From contig CAVANO010000021.1 in the NCBI GenBank assembly GCA_963590165.1, positions 62,001 through 126,000 on the forward strand: a stretch of DNA of 64,000 bases. The letters run 5' to 3'. Both the position numbers and the translations under genes were made by a program. The notes under the pieces were generated by a model that was not told where the DNA came from, did no database searches, and saw only the letters and a list, made by a program, of their open reading frames with translations. The DNA comes from UBA11524 sp963590165 (lineage in GTDB: Bacteria; Bacillota; Clostridia; Christensenellales; Aristaeellaceae). Positions 61,816-64,000 of the stretch are shown here, piece after piece; position 1 is the stretch's first letter; each line of letters opens with the position of its first letter.

Positions 61816-62382
61816 ATGATTGAGGATTCGCAGCTGACAGAAAAATTTCTCGACAGCCAAGTCGTTTATCCCGGAAAGATCATCCGTCTGGAGCACTGGC
61901 ATGTGCGCCTGCCCAACGGCGATATCGCTCTGCGCGAAGTTGCATGCCATCCAGGTGCATCGGCAGTTGTCGCGCTCGATGAGCAGAACCGCGTCATTCT
62001 CGTCCGCCAGCACCGCATCGCCGTCGGTCGACTGACACTGGAAATCCCTGCTGGCAAGCTCGACAGCGCCGAGGAAGACCCGTTTGTTTGCGCCCAGCGC
62101 GAGCTCAGCGAAGAAACCGGTCTTTCTGCTGACCACTGGCAGAAGCTGACTGTGCTTGAAACAACGCCCGGCTTCTGCAATGAGCGCATCCACCTGTACC
62201 TTGCAACAGGATTGCATGCCGGTCAGACGCATCCGGATGATGACGAATTTGTCGCAACCATCCGCATGCCGCTTCAGGAAGCGATTGCCAAGATTATGGA
62301 CGGCACGTTCCATGACAGCAAGACGCTGGTGGGTTTGCTGATGGTACAGCAGCTACTCACTGCTCAGAAGACAAATCTCTGA
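61816..62382 (+). CDS. Nudix hydrolase, ADP-ribose pyrophosphatase type
   Basis: A 188-residue enzyme with the Nudix box AGKLDSAEEDPFVCAQRELSEETG (one residue longer than the classical spacing) at about residue 78-101. The N-terminal beta extension and dimer region match ADP-ribose pyrophosphatases. AGGAGGG is six bases ahead of the ATG. Divergent from the large surface-protein gene. Confidence 0.93.
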   Translation: MIEDSQLTEKFLDSQVVYPGKIIRLEHWHVRLPNGDIALREVACHPGASAVVALDEQNRVILVRQHRIAVGRLTLEIPAGKLDSAEEDPFVCAQRELSEETGLSADHWQKLTVLETTPGFCNERIHLYLATGLHAGQTHPDDDEFVATIRMPLQEAIAKIMDGTFHDSKTLVGLLMVQQLLTAQKTNL

Positions 62383-62480
62383 CCGTTTTCACCCTATATA
62401 ACGGATGAAAGTTCCCTTTTGTTCCCTTCCGCTTCGATTTTGTAACATTTTTTCACCGCTCATCAGGAGGTTTCCTGCCC

Positions 62481-63116
62481 ATGGTTGACAAGCTGCATTC
62501 CTGGCTGACCGGGCACGCCGGCAGTGCGGAAGATTGTCGGGAAATGACCGCCACGGAATACTTTTCCTCGCTGCCGCAGCTGACAACGCCCCGCCTGCTG
62601 CTGCGTCCGATGACGATGCGCGATGTTGCGGACATGTACGCCTATTCACGCGACCCGGAGGTAGCACGGCACGTGCTGTGGGATGCGCACACGTCCATGG
62701 CAGACACGCGCGGCTATCTGCGCTACATCATCGGGCAATACCGCGACGGCGAGCCTTCCAGCTGGGGAATTGTCCTGCGGGAAACGAACCGGCTTGTCGG
62801 CACCATCGGCTTCATGGCCTACAATCAGGCGGACAGCGTGATAGAGCTCGGTTATTCCCTTGCCCGTTCCTGCTGGAATCAGGGGATCATGACCGAGGCG
62901 CTGACTGCTGTGCTGAATGAGTGCTTCACGGTATTACGCATCCACAGGGTCGAGGCAATGCATGAAACCGACAATCCATCCAGCGGACGCGTCATGCAGA
63001 AATGCGGCATGACGCACGAGGGCTGCCTGCGCGGACGCGTATTCAACAAAGGACGCTACCGCGATGTAGAGCTGTGGAGCATTCTCCGCGAGGACTGGAC
63101 AAGCCGACGCACATAA
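62481..63116 (+). CDS. GNAT N-acetyltransferase, RimJ/RimL type
   Basis: A 211-residue acetyltransferase: TPRLLLRPMTMRDVADMY, GYSLARSCWNQGIMTEAL (acetyl-CoA loop) and the RVMQKCGMTHEG closing motif. Substrate could be a ribosomal protein N-terminus or a small amine. AGGAGG precedes the ATG. Terminator follows. Confidence 0.92.
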   Translation: MVDKLHSWLTGHAGSAEDCREMTATEYFSSLPQLTTPRLLLRPMTMRDVADMYAYSRDPEVARHVLWDAHTSMADTRGYLRYIIGQYRDGEPSSWGIVLRETNRLVGTIGFMAYNQADSVIELGYSLARSCWNQGIMTEALTAVLNECFTVLRIHRVEAMHETDNPSSGRVMQKCGMTHEGCLRGRVFNKGRYRDVELWSILREDWTSRRT

Positions 63117-63153
63117 AAAGCCGAATACGTCTCACTGGGCGTATCCGGCTTTC
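63115..63153. terminator. Bidirectional terminator after the GNAT gene
   Basis: AAAAGCCGAATACG and CGTATCCGGCTTT pair with one mismatch (wobble on the minus strand) and a 10-base loop; T-runs on both sides. Confidence 0.8.
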
Positions 63154-63155
63154 CC

Positions 63156-63773
63156 TTACTTTGCGTTTTTGATGCTGTTCATGCGCCGTTCGAGCACTTC
63201 AGGCCGCGCGACGGAATATCCGAAGAAGCCGAGCACATTCTCCGCCTTCTGATAAACGCCATGGCTATAGGCGACCAACCCCGCACGCTCCAGATGCAGC
63301 GATCCGTCCTCTGCGAACAGCTTTTCACTGACCTGAACACCGACGATTTCGCCAAGAAACATCGTGTGGCTGCCGAGTTTAATCGACTGCCGAACCTTGC
63401 AGGCGAGATATGCCGGACATTCGGCAATGGCAGGCGCCGCATCCATATTCAACGCCTTCATTGGTGTCAGGCTGCACTTTTCCCACTTGTTCACGTCCCT
63501 GCCGGACGTTACGCCGCAATAATCCAGCGCCTTGCAGTGTGCCTCATCCACCAGATTGACCACAAATTCGCCGCTCTTGGTGATCATGCCGTAGCTGTGA
63601 CGGTCAGGGCGAACGGAAATCGACACCATCGGCGGTTCGCTGTTTACCGTGCCGACCCATGCAAGCGTCACGATATTGGGCTTGTCGGGCTGATCAGGAT
63701 CGCAGCAGGATACCATCACTGCCGGCACCGGTGCGAGCAAATTGCAGGGATCAAACGTGCGGAATTCTTGCAT
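63156..63773 (-). CDS. Flavin reductase-like FMN-binding protein
   Basis: A 205-residue protein of the flavin-reductase family: VMVSCCDPDQPDKPNIVTLAW, MVSISVRPDRHSYGMI (FMN-binding) and GEFVVNLVDEAH. It probably binds FMN and reduces flavins or acts in redox stress. A strong promoter lies upstream. Confidence 0.92.
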   Translation of the reverse strand: MQEFRTFDPCNLLAPVPAVMVSCCDPDQPDKPNIVTLAWVGTVNSEPPMVSISVRPDRHSYGMITKSGEFVVNLVDEAHCKALDYCGVTSGRDVNKWEKCSLTPMKALNMDAAPAIAECPAYLACKVRQSIKLGSHTMFLGEIVGVQVSEKLFAEDGSLHLERAGLVAYSHGVYQKAENVLGFFGYSVARPEVLERRMNSIKNAK

Positions 63774-63809
63774 AAGGCTGCCTCCATCAAATCGATTTTT
63801 TCATAGTTT

Positions 63810-63838
63810 AGTGTACGCCTCTGCATTTCAATTGTCAA
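63810..63838 (-). promoter_or_regulatory. Promoter of the flavin reductase gene
   Basis: On the minus strand TTGACA (plus 63833-63838) and TACACT (plus 63810-63815) with a 17-base spacer. Confidence 0.85.
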
Positions 63839-63858
63839 GACCGGAAGGAGCGTTTTCC

Positions 63859-64000
63859 ATGACCGTCCTCTTACAGGTGCTCACTCTTTTTCTGCTCATT
63901 TTCTGCGGCTTCTTTTCTGCCAAAAGGAAAATGATTGATGAGCATGGCATCAGTGCGTTGAACAATCTGGTGCTCAATTTTGCCCTGCCGGCCACCATCC
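63859..64000 (+). CDS. AEC-family transporter, 3' end outside the window
   Basis: The first 47 codons encode MTVLLQVLTLFLLIFCGFFS, a loop KRKMIDEHGISALNNLV and the next helix LNFALPATI. This is the usual start of auxin-efflux-carrier-like (AEC/YwkB) transporters with ten helices. GGAAGGAG precedes the ATG by eight bases. Gene cut by the window edge; substrate unknown (malate or other organic acids are common). Confidence 0.85.
   Translation, partial: MTVLLQVLTLFLLIFCGFFSAKRKMIDEHGISALNNLVLNFALPATI

Overview
The window reads as a chromosomal segment of a Gram-positive-lineage anaerobe of the class Clostridia, probably an uncultured gut-type organism. The evidence is a T-box leader before thrS, strong AGGAGG ribosome binding sites, sigma-A promoters of the TTGACA-17-TATAAT type, LytTR and OmpR two-component proteins, FloA/NfeD, LplB/YtcP-type sugar permeases and many SH3 cell-wall proteins. 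Base composition looks moderately GC-rich. The exact order is inference; a Christensenellales-like lineage would fit. Phage, IS elements and CRISPR arrays were not seen.

Layout. 1-10.4 kb: amino-sugar and sugar catabolism: nagB (cut by the window edge), nagA, three Gfo/Idh/MocA dehydrogenases, a CUT1-type sugar importer without its ATPase, and a divergent AraC regulator. 10.4-15.9 kb: cassette 1 of a VTC polyphosphate polymerase, a DUF4956 membrane protein and a CotH kinase, plus a secreted protein. 16-23.3 kb: SWIM/SNF2 helicase, VanY carboxypeptidase, UbiB-type kinase with a phasin-like partner, LytTR regulator. 23.3-28.3 kb: FloA/NfeD operon, a family-4-like uracil-DNA glycosylase, RNase Z, TrpS. 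28.3-33.6 kb: XRE-cupin regulator with two operator-like palindromes, potABCD polyamine importer, an SGNH hydrolase. 33.6-35.7 kb: T-box and thrS. 35.8-40.6 kb: GldA/GldF/GldG-like ABC operon with DUF4340. 40.6-46.9 kb: two-component system divergent from cassette 2 (VTC, DUF4956, CotH). 46.9-48.4 kb: tRNA-Arg(CCG) and a five-SH3 secreted protein. 48.4-57.1 kb: a tight eight-gene minus-strand operon (sugar nucleotidyltransferase-like LbH protein, Tex, PAP2, TIM-barrel epimerase, TtcA, TldD, TldE, ArsR). 57.2-61.7 kb: a 1463-residue repeat-rich surface protein. 61.8-64 kb: Nudix hydrolase, GNAT acetyltransferase, flavin reductase, start of an AEC transporter.

The most interesting feature is the pair of VTC-DUF4956-CotH cassettes. 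They have opposite gene order and different extracellular decoration: three lamin-tail domains in one CotH, and a Ser/Asp tract inside a split kinase domain plus a C-terminal anchor in the other. Cassette 2 is divergent from an OmpR-type regulator/histidine kinase pair, and just upstream of its -10 box lie four TTCNNN hexamers spaced 11, 12 and 11 bp, resembling PhoP boxes. A working hypothesis is a cell-surface phosphorylation or polyphosphate-export system: polyphosphate made inside, moved through DUF4956, and a surface CotH kinase acting on Ser/Asp-rich tracts. This is inference; only the gene content and sites are seen directly.
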